64,000 nucleotides of DNA from an uncultured Lachnospiraceae bacterium (GTDB lineage Bacteria; Bacillota; Clostridia; Lachnospirales; Lachnospiraceae): the NCBI GenBank assembly GCA_902779305.1, contig CACZBD010000011.1, positions 124,001-188,000 of the forward strand, read 5' to 3'. A model generated the notes under the pieces. It worked only from the letters and a program-made list of their open reading frames with translations. It did not search any database and was not told the origin of the DNA. Both the position numbers and the translations under genes were made by a program. Below, in pieces: positions 7,999 to 16,398 of this stretch (within the stretch, counting starts at the first letter, position 1; each line of letters begins with the position of its first letter).

Positions 7999-8937
7999 AT
8001 GAAAAAAGAAATACTATATGAGATAAAGGCCCTTTACCGTGATGACTTCAGGGTGAGCGGATACCGTTTCGGATCGGGTGAACCTTCTGTCTGCATTGTC
8101 GGAGGACTGCGCGGAAATGAATTCCAACAGATATATGTGTGTTCTCAGCTGATAAAGAAATTGAGCTTATTGGAGGGTAAGGGCAGGATAAAAGAAGGTA
8201 AGGAAATACTTGTTATACCATGCGGCAATCCGTATTCGGTAAACACGAAAAAAAGATTCTGGACTATTGATAATACTGATATAAACAGGATGTTTCCCGG
8301 ATATGAACTGGGAGAGACAACACAGCGGATCGCGGACGGTATCTTCAGAAAAGTGAAGGATTACAGATACGGGATACAGTTTGCTTCATTTTACATGCCG
8401 GGTAACTTTGTACCGCAGGTCAGGATGATGAAAACGGGTGCAGAGAATGTGGAGCTAGCTAAACAGTTTGGACTACCGTATGTAGTGCTTCATAATCCCA
8501 GACCATTTGATACGACAACACTTAATTATAACTGGCAGCTATGGGAAACCGATGCTTTCTCCATATATACAACAAGCACCGGTGATATCGACAAGAACAG
8601 TGCCAAACAGGCTGTTGATGCGATATTCAATTTCCTGTACAAACAGGGAGTGATCGAATACAGAGCTTATGAAGGCTATATCTCAAGAGTAGTTGAAAGC
8701 CAGAATTTTATCGATGTAAGAGCCATGCATGCGGGGTTTTTTGAACAATGTGCCAAAGCAGGAGAAAAGGTTGAGGCAGGTCAGGTGCTTGCAATTATTA
8801 GCGATCCCTATACGGCAGATGTACTTCAGGAAGTAAGAGCACCTATTTCCGGGATTGTCGCATTTGCACATAATGAAACTCTGGCATATCAGAACACCGC
8901 TGTGTATAAGCTTATCCCTGAAGAGGATGAACTTTAA
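7999..8937 (+). CDS. AstE/AspA-family (M14) paralogue lacking zinc ligands, predicted pseudoenzyme
   Basis: A 312-residue paralogue of the preceding gene. Aligning the two by eye on PQIRI/PQVRM shows the zinc motif GIHGDELEG replaced by GLRGNEFQQ (His to Arg), the LDIHAS ligand region replaced by GIQFASF (His and Asp lost), and the catalytic Glu region VVEMGVGM replaced by SIYTTSTG. The overall length and C-terminal beta domain (VRAPISGIVAF) are kept, so the fold probably remains. It may be a binding or regulatory partner of the active copy, or act on a different substrate with new chemistry. Confidence 0.75.
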   Translation: MKKEILYEIKALYRDDFRVSGYRFGSGEPSVCIVGGLRGNEFQQIYVCSQLIKKLSLLEGKGRIKEGKEILVIPCGNPYSVNTKKRFWTIDNTDINRMFPGYELGETTQRIADGIFRKVKDYRYGIQFASFYMPGNFVPQVRMMKTGAENVELAKQFGLPYVVLHNPRPFDTTTLNYNWQLWETDAFSIYTTSTGDIDKNSAKQAVDAIFNFLYKQGVIEYRAYEGYISRVVESQNFIDVRAMHAGFFEQCAKAGEKVEAGQVLAIISDPYTADVLQEVRAPISGIVAFAHNETLAYQNTAVYKLIPEEDEL

Positions 8938-8957
8938 ATATCAGAAAGGATTTGTAA

Positions 8958-9947
8958 ATGATCACACTTAATGATTATCTGTATGATGGAAATACAGTGC
9001 TCAAAATTCTAATACAGTATGCATCGGACTTAAAGGCTGAGGCGCTGAAATCGCATAATACCATCGATCTTGCCCACAGCAATTTTCTCATGCAGATAAT
9101 AGAGCTTCTTGAACACAATGATTTCCTCTCTTCACAGTCACAGAGGATCAAGGGATACTATCTGTATATGACAAAGAAGTATCCTTTTCTTGCCTTTACG
9201 TTTAAGGGCAGGATAAAGTCACTTATACGGGCGGAGGAGAAATTTAACGGTTACATTCTGGAATTCATATATAACTATTACAAGGAAAAAGGAAGATATC
9301 CGAGTGAAGCTGAAATAAAGAATAATCTTAACTGCTTCAGAGACCTTATCGCATACCGGATAGTGATATCCCTTCCCCTTTGTCATGTTTCCGATAAGGA
9401 AAGGATCGAAGCTGAGGAACTGAAATATTTATATGATATAGCAAACACGTTGCCGGGATTTCTTGAAGAACATGGGTTTACGCCTGAAATGTCGGGATAT
9501 ACAGACGGAACGGATATTTATGATCTCAGTGAAAATGTCCGTCCGTATTACAGGGATTATATAAGACAGCCGCGTGTATCGGGATATCAGTCCCTGCATA
9601 TCACCTTCTATGATAACCTGGCAAGATGTTATACGGAAGTCCAGTTAAGGACAAAAACGATGGATGATTTTGCGGAAATAGGAGAAGCTGACCATTCAGG
9701 ATATGAAAAAAGACAGGAAGAGAGCAGGAGCAGGCGTGATATCATACCCGCAGGAGAGTGCAAGGCATACGATGAAGCCTATGAAAGACTTAAGAAACTG
9801 CAGGAACTGGACTTATCGGCCGTAAAGGTCAACATGTTCAAAGCCCTGAATAACCAGCTTATAAATGATGGCTGCGGCCTCTTTCGCGGCCGGCAGATCC
9901 TGCCGTATGAACACCTGTCGAGATTTCAGAATGATCTGATAGATTAA
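8958..9947 (+). CDS. RelA/SpoT-type nucleotide pyrophosphokinase domain protein
   Basis: A 329-residue protein with a RelA/SpoT synthetase domain and no HD hydrolase or C-terminal regulatory domains. Visible motifs are FRDLIAYRIV, the PRVSGYQSLH substrate motif and EVQLRTKTMDDFAE, matching the GYxSLH and ExQxRT hallmarks. The first 100 residues are helical and unassigned. It should transfer pyrophosphate from ATP to a nucleotide, making (p)ppGpp or a related alarmone. Its place after the M14 pair suggests a signalling or nucleotide-modifying role specific to this operon rather than the general stringent response. Confidence 0.8.
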   Translation: MITLNDYLYDGNTVLKILIQYASDLKAEALKSHNTIDLAHSNFLMQIIELLEHNDFLSSQSQRIKGYYLYMTKKYPFLAFTFKGRIKSLIRAEEKFNGYILEFIYNYYKEKGRYPSEAEIKNNLNCFRDLIAYRIVISLPLCHVSDKERIEAEELKYLYDIANTLPGFLEEHGFTPEMSGYTDGTDIYDLSENVRPYYRDYIRQPRVSGYQSLHITFYDNLARCYTEVQLRTKTMDDFAEIGEADHSGYEKRQEESRSRRDIIPAGECKAYDEAYERLKKLQELDLSAVKVNMFKALNNQLINDGCGLFRGRQILPYEHLSRFQNDLID

Positions 9948-9971
9948 ATATCACAAAAGGATAAACAGTAT

Positions 9972-10721
9972 ATGAGAACACTTGAAACAAATGACTGGAT
10001 ATTATTGAACAACATAATTTACAAGATATACACGGTGAGCGACATTACTGAAATGCGAGAACAGTTCCTCGACCAGATGAAGATGCTGATCGATTATGAC
10101 AGTGCGGATTTTCACCTTGCTTCCCCCGATGGCGAGAACAGACTTGTTTCTCCTGTTCTGTATAACTGTGAGGAAGACCTGTCCATGGTATATGAAGAGA
10201 TTGACTACAGCAGGGGGATCCTCTATGGCGGGAGAACTCTTATATATCGTGAGACGGACATAATATCCGATTCAAAAAGAGTGGAAGAGGATTATTACAA
10301 AAAGGTCTATAAAGCAAATCAATGGCACTATTCCCTGCAGATGGTACTGGCCAGAAAAAAGGAGTTTGTAGGGGTTGTGACTTTTTACAGGACCATAGGA
10401 AAAGACGATTTTGTATATGATGATATTTTTATCCTGGATCTTTTGAAGGATCATCTGGTTTACCGCTTATATCAGCAAAAGAAAAGTAATGATCACACGG
10501 GTGAAAAGCTTTCGGTGAAAGCAGCTGCCGAGAAGTATGATCTGACAAGACGTGAAGAGGCTGTCCTTAAGCTTCTTATGGAAGGACGCAGCAATGCGCA
10601 GATCTGTGAAACGATGATCATTGCGGAAAACACCCTTAAGAAGCATATACTTAATGTTTACCGCAAGTTGGGGATCAATAATAGGACGGGTTTGTTTAAG
10701 ATGATACTTGAAAAGGAGTAG
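9972..10721 (+). CDS. LuxR-family transcriptional regulator
   Basis: A 249-residue protein with an N-terminal sensory region of about 160 residues, probably PAS/GAF-like, and a C-terminal LuxR helix-turn-helix (LTRREEAVLKLLMEGRSNAQ, then ENTLKKHILNVYRKLGI). It has no receiver domain, so it is not a standard response regulator and may bind a ligand. It is the last gene before a strong terminator and likely controls this operon or the polyamine operon after it. Confidence 0.85.
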   Translation: MRTLETNDWILLNNIIYKIYTVSDITEMREQFLDQMKMLIDYDSADFHLASPDGENRLVSPVLYNCEEDLSMVYEEIDYSRGILYGGRTLIYRETDIISDSKRVEEDYYKKVYKANQWHYSLQMVLARKKEFVGVVTFYRTIGKDDFVYDDIFILDLLKDHLVYRLYQQKKSNDHTGEKLSVKAAAEKYDLTRREEAVLKLLMEGRSNAQICETMIIAENTLKKHILNVYRKLGINNRTGLFKMILEKE

Positions 10722-10821
10722 AACTACTTAAAAAGTGCTACAAAAACGGTCATTTTGATTAGTTGAAATACCTGTACGAAAGGTCTATATTGCTCATAAA
10801 AGAATGACGAAGCTTTTTTGG

Positions 10822-10860
10822 AGCAAGGGCGCTGTATTAACACAGCGCCCTTGCTTGTTT
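10822..10860 (+). terminator. Strong Rho-independent terminator separating the two island operons
   Basis: A perfect 14-pair stem (AGCAAGGGCGCTGT with ACAGCGCCCTTGCT), a six-base loop and a T-rich tail. It ends the ATP-grasp operon before the P-II gene. Confidence 0.92.
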
Positions 10861-10892
10861 ATTAAGAGTAACAGGAAGAGGAGGGATAGAAA

Positions 10893-11243
10893 ATGAAGGA
10901 ATTAAATATCTTTATAAGACCCGAAAAACTGGAGGATGTTAAGGAAGTGCTGGACAGGGTTCACTGCGGAGGCATGACTTTGTCAACGGCAATGGGATGC
11001 GGTACCCAGAAGGGCGGGACTGAAGAAACGGTAAATGAGATCAAGGGATACAAGACGACGATCAATCTTCTTCCCAAGGTTAAGGTGGAAGTGGTCGTTA
11101 ATGATAAAGATGTAGAGACCGTGATAGCAAATATCTGTGAAGTGTGCGCTACGGATCACGTAGGAGACGGAAAGATCTTCATCAAAAATGTGGAAGATGC
11201 GGTAAGGATCCGTACAGGAGAAAGAGGAGTAAAGGCATTGTAG
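10893..11243 (+). CDS. P-II family (GlnB/GlnK-like) signalling protein with unusual T-loop
   Basis: A 116-residue P-II protein. The core segments MKELNIFIRPEKLEDVKE, LLPKVKVEVVV and DGKIFIKNVEDAVRIRTGE are conserved. The T-loop (about residues 37-58) is not canonical: after TQKGGTE the usual short IYRGAEY stretch is replaced by a longer ETVNEIKGY segment, so the uridylylated Tyr-51 position is absent. P-II proteins sense 2-oxoglutarate and ATP/ADP and often gate transporters. It lies 14 bases before a PotABCD-type ABC transporter, its likely target. An AGGAGGG site precedes the ATG. Confidence 0.9.
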   Translation: MKELNIFIRPEKLEDVKEVLDRVHCGGMTLSTAMGCGTQKGGTEETVNEIKGYKTTINLLPKVKVEVVVNDKDVETVIANICEVCATDHVGDGKIFIKNVEDAVRIRTGERGVKAL

Positions 11244-11257
11244 CCGGAGGTGTTCGT

Positions 11258-12367
11258 ATGGGAACAATAGTAGAAATGATCGGCGTGAATAAGAGATACG
11301 GTTCAAACCATGTAGTAAAGGATCTGAACCTTATTGTGAATGAAGGAGAATTCCTGACACTGCTCGGATCATCGGGATGCGGAAAAACAACAACCTTAAG
11401 GATGATCGCCGGATTTGAAGAACCGACTACCGGATCCATAAAAGTTGAAGGTGTACCTGTCGAGGAAAAGGAACCTTACGAACGAAACGTAAATACCGTT
11501 TTTCAGACTTATGCTTTATTCCCGCATAAAACGATCTTCGATAATATCGCATATGGATTGAAGATGAAGAAGGTTCCTAAGGAAGAGATAAGGGAACGTG
11601 TTTTGGAAATGATGGATATGGTTCAGCTTACCGGTTTTGAAAAAAGATATCCGTCACAGCTCTCGGGTGGACAGAAGCAGAGGGTAGCCATAGCAAGAGC
11701 TCTTATTAACCGGCCCCGGGTACTTCTTCTGGATGAGCCGCTGGGGGCGCTGGATCTTAAACTTCGTAAGCAGATGCAGCTTGAGCTTAAGAGGCTGCAG
11801 AAGAAACTGAACATAACATTTATCTATGTTACGCATGATCAGGAAGAAGCCCTGACAATGAGCGACAGAATAGCGATCATGCATGACGGTATCGTTGACC
11901 AGCTGGATACTCCCACAGAGATTTATGAGCATCCCGCAACAAGGTTTGTAGCGACCTTTATCGGTGAAACAAACACATATGACGGCTGCGTAACAAGTAT
12001 TACGGACGGTATCGCAACGATAACTCTTGAGAACGGTGCTGTAAAGGTTAAGTGTGATGAGAGCTTTTCGATACTGGAATACGCTACCGTTTCCGTAAGA
12101 CCAGAAAAAATGAGATTCGCTAAGGAACCTCATGAAGGCTTTGAACTTGTAGCTGTTGTAAAGGATTATATATATGTCGGCTCGGTCTTAAAATGCATAG
12201 TTTCACTTCCCAACGGGAATGGGTTAAAGATCGAGAGGCTTGCGGGCCAGGAACTTCCGGAAATAGGAAGCAGGATATATCCCTACTGGGAACCCGCAGA
12301 TGCGGTCCTTATGCACAACGACAGTTATAAGATCTTTAAGATATTAGATGAGATAAAGCTTGCCTGA
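11258..12367 (+). CDS. potA: Spermidine/putrescine-type ABC transporter ATPase
   Basis: A 369-residue PotA-type ATPase: Walker A GSSGCGKTTT, signature LSGGQKQRVAIARAL, Walker B LLLDEPLGALD, H-loop VTHDQEEAL, and a C-terminal TOBE-like regulatory domain. The start at 11258 follows GGAGG; the longer in-frame extension upstream runs through the P-II gene and is rejected. It powers the importer formed by the next three genes. Specificity could be polyamines or another cationic amine or amino acid. Confidence 0.9.
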   Translation: MGTIVEMIGVNKRYGSNHVVKDLNLIVNEGEFLTLLGSSGCGKTTTLRMIAGFEEPTTGSIKVEGVPVEEKEPYERNVNTVFQTYALFPHKTIFDNIAYGLKMKKVPKEEIRERVLEMMDMVQLTGFEKRYPSQLSGGQKQRVAIARALINRPRVLLLDEPLGALDLKLRKQMQLELKRLQKKLNITFIYVTHDQEEALTMSDRIAIMHDGIVDQLDTPTEIYEHPATRFVATFIGETNTYDGCVTSITDGIATITLENGAVKVKCDESFSILEYATVSVRPEKMRFAKEPHEGFELVAVVKDYIYVGSVLKCIVSLPNGNGLKIERLAGQELPEIGSRIYPYWEPADAVLMHNDSYKIFKILDEIKLA

Positions 12368-12389
12368 CAAGCATGGAGGAGGAATAGAT

Positions 12390-13268
12390 ATGGACGGAAA
12401 AAGATCAAAGCATGAATTCAGGTCGAACACACTTCCTGCTGTTGTTACGGTCGGACCGGTATCGTTGCTTCTTTTGTTTCTGGTTGTTGCTCCGCTTGTA
12501 TTTGTGGCAGTGATGAGTTTTTGCGGGACAGATGAATACTATAACGTGGTTTACAGCTTTACCGCCGAAAATTACGGCAAGCTCCTTTCGGTAGACTACT
12601 TAAAGATTTATGCAAGATCCCTGCTGATCTCCTTTATTACCACGGTCTTATGTGTTCTTATCGGATATCCATTTGCATATATCATTGCCAGGACCAAGAG
12701 CAAGAAGAGGCAATTACTGTATATGCTGGTGATCATCCCGTTTTGGACCAATTCACTGATAAGGATCTACGGATGGAGATCTTTTTTGGGAAACAGCGGA
12801 TGGCTTGTGAAAGCGTTGCAGTTTCTGCATATCATACAGGAGCCGGTTGATTTTCTGTATAAGACGGGAACAACGGTACTGGGTATGGTTTACTGTTTTG
12901 TTCCCTTTATGGTCCTTCCGTTATATACGGCAATAGAAAAGCTCGACGGAAGCCTTTTAGAGGCATCGAGCGATCTTGGAGCCAAACCGGTCCGGACATT
13001 GTTTGAAGTTATCCTTCCGCTGACATCGGGAGGGATATTCTCGGGTTGCATAATGGTATTCATACCTTGCCTCGGTTACTTCTTTGTTTCGAATATCCTG
13101 GGCGGAGGTAATACAGATATGATCGGTAACCTGATCGAAAGACAGTTTAAAAGTGCAAACAACTGGCCGCTTGGAGCAGCGCTGTCAATAATCCTGATCC
13201 TGCTTACATTGCTTTTAGTAAAGCTGTATCAGAGACTGGGCGGCGATATGGAAAGCCTGGGAGTATAA
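12390..13268 (+). CDS. potB: Spermidine/putrescine-type ABC transporter permease
   Basis: A 292-residue integral membrane subunit with about six transmembrane helices and the EAA motif region LEASSDLGAKPVRTLFEVILPL that docks on the ATPase. The start at 12390 follows GGAGGAGG. It pairs with PotC to form the channel. Confidence 0.9.
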   Translation: MDGKRSKHEFRSNTLPAVVTVGPVSLLLLFLVVAPLVFVAVMSFCGTDEYYNVVYSFTAENYGKLLSVDYLKIYARSLLISFITTVLCVLIGYPFAYIIARTKSKKRQLLYMLVIIPFWTNSLIRIYGWRSFLGNSGWLVKALQFLHIIQEPVDFLYKTGTTVLGMVYCFVPFMVLPLYTAIEKLDGSLLEASSDLGAKPVRTLFEVILPLTSGGIFSGCIMVFIPCLGYFFVSNILGGGNTDMIGNLIERQFKSANNWPLGAALSIILILLTLLLVKLYQRLGGDMESLGV

Positions 13269-13277
13269 GGTGAGCCT

Positions 13278-14084
13278 ATGAAAAAGATAAGAAAAGAAAA
13301 AAGAAAAAAAGGTATCAGCATAGCATTCTGCATGGCAGTATACCTGTTTTTATTCCTTCCGATCTTTGTTGTCGTGGCCAATTCATTTAACGCCACAACA
13401 TCAAAGCCGTACCTCAGTTGGAAGGGTTTTACCTTCGACTGGTATGTAAAACTGTGGAGCAACTCATCGCTCCTTGAATCCTTTGCCAACACCATGATAA
13501 TAGCCCTTACCAGCACCCTGCTGTCGACGATCATCGGAACGCTTGGTGCGGTCGGGATCTACAGGTATAAATTCAAAGGAAAAGGAGTGATCAACGGATT
13601 GTTATATATCCCGGTAGTAATTCCGGAGATCGTTATCGGCATTGCTCTTCTGACGATATTTTCAAACACGGGAGTTCCCAGAGGAATGCTGACCCTGATC
13701 CTTTCACACGTAAGCTTCTGCGTTCCTTATGTGATCTTCAATGTAAGGGCCAGACTGTCGGGATATGATTCTTCCATTGAGGAGGCGAGCATGGATCTCG
13801 GTGCGAACAGGGTTGTGACATTTTTTGAGATCACCCTTCCGGTCCTGGCACCGGGAATTGCAGGAGGAGCCCTGCTGGCGTTTACGCTTTCGATAGATGA
13901 TGTTATCATCAGCTACTTTGTTAACGGACAGACAAAGACTTATCCATTGAAGGTAATGGAAAGCATCAAAAGCGGTGTTTCTCCGGATGTAAATGCACTC
14001 TCAACGCTCATATTGCTGGGTACGATCGGCCTGGTGATCCTGACGCAGAGCGGTATTTTATCCGGTAAGCATAATAAAGTCTGA
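13278..14084 (+). CDS. potC: Spermidine/putrescine-type ABC transporter permease
   Basis: A 268-residue permease with a Lys-rich cytoplasmic N-terminus, about six membrane helices and the EAA motif region EEASMDLGANRVVTFFEITLP. It begins 9 bases after potB and is the second half of the translocation channel. Confidence 0.9.
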   Translation: MKKIRKEKRKKGISIAFCMAVYLFLFLPIFVVVANSFNATTSKPYLSWKGFTFDWYVKLWSNSSLLESFANTMIIALTSTLLSTIIGTLGAVGIYRYKFKGKGVINGLLYIPVVIPEIVIGIALLTIFSNTGVPRGMLTLILSHVSFCVPYVIFNVRARLSGYDSSIEEASMDLGANRVVTFFEITLPVLAPGIAGGALLAFTLSIDDVIISYFVNGQTKTYPLKVMESIKSGVSPDVNALSTLILLGTIGLVILTQSGILSGKHNKV

Positions 14085-14112
14085 TATCAGACGGGATAGG
14101 AGGAGAGATATT

Positions 14113-15177
14113 ATGAAGAAAAGAATGATAACGGCATTATTGGTTTTAGCTTTAACGGCAATGAACATATCAGGGTGCGGTGGGAGCGCAAAGTCAGATG
14201 CACCCGCAGGAAAGGGAGAACTTAACCTCTTTGTATGGACAGAGTATCTTCCCGATTCCGTAGTAAGCAAGTTCCAGGAAGAAACAGGTATAAAGGTAAA
14301 TGTTTCTACATACTCTTCCAATGAGGACATGCTTGCAAAGGTTAAATCGGAAGCCGCTGGTGCATATGATGTCCTGCAGCCCAGTGACTATATGGTAGCA
14401 CAGCTTATCGCGCAGGGTATGCTTGCCGAGCTTGATTTTGACAAGCTTCCCAACTTCTCACATATAGGAGACTCTTACAAGGATCCAAGCTACGATCCGG
14501 GAAACAAGTTCTCGGTACCCTATATGGGAGGTGCGGGAGCTATAGCTGTCAACACCGATAAAGTTGATATCGATATCACTTCTTATGCCGACCTGTTTGA
14601 TCCTGCACTTGAGGGTGATGTGGTGATCCTGGATGATTTCCGTGCTGTTATCGGAATGACATCCAAGTCGCTTGGATATGATCTTTCAGAAACTGATCCC
14701 GCTAAGCTGGAAGAAGTTGCCGGCAAGCTGATGGAGCTTAAGAAGAATGTTGCCCTTTATGATTCCGATTCGCCGAAGAGTGCGCTTATTTCGGGTGACT
14801 GCTCTGCAGGAATGATATGGAGTGCCGAGATAGCCATGGCTATGGAAGAGGTACCGTCCATAAAGGTTGTATATCCTGATGAAGGTGCATACCTCTTCTT
14901 TGATAACTGGGTAGTAACAAAGGATGCTCCCAACTATGATAACGCGATCACATGGATCAATTTCATAATGGATCCCGAGAACATGGCAATGGTCCTTGAA
15001 GAGTTCCCGTATCTGTGCGCAAATACCGATGCGATCGCGATCATGGGTGATGATTACAGCAATAATCCCGCAAAGAACCCTCCGGCTGATGCCATTGCAA
15101 AGGGAAGTTATGTAGAGAACCTTGATAGTGAAACCCTGGATATCTACAACGAAATGTGGACCAAGCTTAAAGAATAA
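14113..15177 (+). CDS. potD: Extracellular substrate-binding lipoprotein of the PotABCD-type transporter
   Basis: A 354-residue binding protein with a lipoprotein signal peptide (lipobox around MNISGC, Cys at about residue 22) and family segments LNLFVWTEYLPDSVVSKF, YDVLQPSDYMVA and FDNWVVTKDAPN. It would be lipid-anchored outside the membrane and deliver a polyamine or related cation to PotBC. Because the downstream genes are amine or amino-acid oxidation enzymes, the ligand may be their substrate and not spermidine itself. Confidence 0.88.
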   Translation: MKKRMITALLVLALTAMNISGCGGSAKSDAPAGKGELNLFVWTEYLPDSVVSKFQEETGIKVNVSTYSSNEDMLAKVKSEAAGAYDVLQPSDYMVAQLIAQGMLAELDFDKLPNFSHIGDSYKDPSYDPGNKFSVPYMGGAGAIAVNTDKVDIDITSYADLFDPALEGDVVILDDFRAVIGMTSKSLGYDLSETDPAKLEEVAGKLMELKKNVALYDSDSPKSALISGDCSAGMIWSAEIAMAMEEVPSIKVVYPDEGAYLFFDNWVVTKDAPNYDNAITWINFIMDPENMAMVLEEFPYLCANTDAIAIMGDDYSNNPAKNPPADAIAKGSYVENLDSETLDIYNEMWTKLKE

Positions 15178-15202
15178 AAGAGTAATGATTGGAGATGATA
15201 CT

Positions 15203-16351
15203 ATGTCGATCGATTTTCTGTACTTAAGTGAAGAAGATATGATCTGGGCCGGTGTTCTTGATGCAGACAGATGCGTAAAGACCATGGAAGATGTCATGAG
15301 CCTGTTCGGAAAGGGCGACTATATCATGGGCGGACCCAAGGGTGATGAACACGGCCTGCAGATCAACTTTCCGAAGGCTAAGGACATAGCGGATTTTCCG
15401 CTTGATAACGGTCCGGACAGAAGGTTTAATGCAATGCCTGCCTATCTTGGCGGAAGGTTTCATATCGCAGGTCAGAAGTGGTATGGATCCAATCATGAGA
15501 ATCTAAAAAAAGGATTACCCAGATCGATACTGATGGCAACACTTAATGATGTTGATACGGGTGCTCCCATAGCATATATGTCGGCCAACCTGTTAAGTGC
15601 AATGCGTACAGGTGCTATGCCCGCGATGGCTGCGGGGTATCTGGCAAACAAGGATTCAAAGGTCCTGTCGATACTGGGCCCGGGAGTGATCAATAAGTGT
15701 GCGCTCATGTGTTATATGGCAGTCCTTCCCGAAATAAACAAGGTCAAGATCAAAGGATCTTCCCCAACGTCGGCATCAACCCTTTCCTTTAAGAAGTTTG
15801 TGGAAGAAAGATACCCGCAGGTTAAAGAGATCGAGATATGTGAGACATTAAAGGAGGCCTGCGCGGATGCGGATGTTATCAGTGAGGCTATGTCGGTCAC
15901 CCCGGATAAAGCAGAGGAATTTCATCTTGACTGGTTTAAGAAAGGAGCCTCCGTGTTTTCGATGGGAAGCTTTTTATACCGCGATTTTGACGAGCTTACG
16001 GGAACGACGATGGTTGTTGATAATTACGGGATGTATGACAAGTACATGAACAATTTCATTGCCAGAGGGCCTGTTGACGAGCTCGGAAGAAAGCGGGAAT
16101 GGGTGATCATGGGTATACATTTCATCCACCTTGTAAGAGAGGGAAAGATAAAAAGGGAGCAGGTTTTGAACCTGTGCGATATCGTAAACGGGATATCTCC
16201 CGGAAGAAAAAGTCCGGATGAGATCGTGATGTGTTCAAGCGGCGGAATGCCTATAGAGGATGTTGCCTGGGGATATGAATGCTACAGGAAAGCGGCAGAG
16301 CTTGGTGTCGGAACGAAGCTTAATCTATGGAATGAGCCGTTTATGAAATAG
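15203..16351 (+). CDS. Ornithine cyclodeaminase / mu-crystallin family protein, copy 1
   Basis: A 382-residue NAD(P)-dependent Rossmann protein of the OCD/mu-crystallin family. It has the active-site Lys region KWYGSN, the nicotinamide-loop motif ANLLSAMRTGAMPAM and the dinucleotide loop SILGPGVINK. Members act as ornithine cyclodeaminases, imine (pyrroline, ketimine) reductases or opine-type dehydrogenases. The second copy follows 47 bases later. Beside a flavin amine oxidase the most economical role is reduction of a cyclic imine or cleavage of an N-substituted amino acid. I recall database names such as tyramine oxidase subunit B for related proteins, which I cannot verify here. Confidence 0.8.
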   Translation: MSIDFLYLSEEDMIWAGVLDADRCVKTMEDVMSLFGKGDYIMGGPKGDEHGLQINFPKAKDIADFPLDNGPDRRFNAMPAYLGGRFHIAGQKWYGSNHENLKKGLPRSILMATLNDVDTGAPIAYMSANLLSAMRTGAMPAMAAGYLANKDSKVLSILGPGVINKCALMCYMAVLPEINKVKIKGSSPTSASTLSFKKFVEERYPQVKEIEICETLKEACADADVISEAMSVTPDKAEEFHLDWFKKGASVFSMGSFLYRDFDELTGTTMVVDNYGMYDKYMNNFIARGPVDELGRKREWVIMGIHFIHLVREGKIKREQVLNLCDIVNGISPGRKSPDEIVMCSSGGMPIEDVAWGYECYRKAAELGVGTKLNLWNEPFMK

Positions 16352-16398
16352 CAGTTTAATAGATGATCTGAGGATAGGGACGGAAGGGAGTCGATAAA

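Noticed and set aside
11144..11257. N-terminal extension of PotA
   Set aside because: It overlaps the P-II gene in another frame and lacks a ribosome site; GGAGG and the ATG at 11258 mark the true start.
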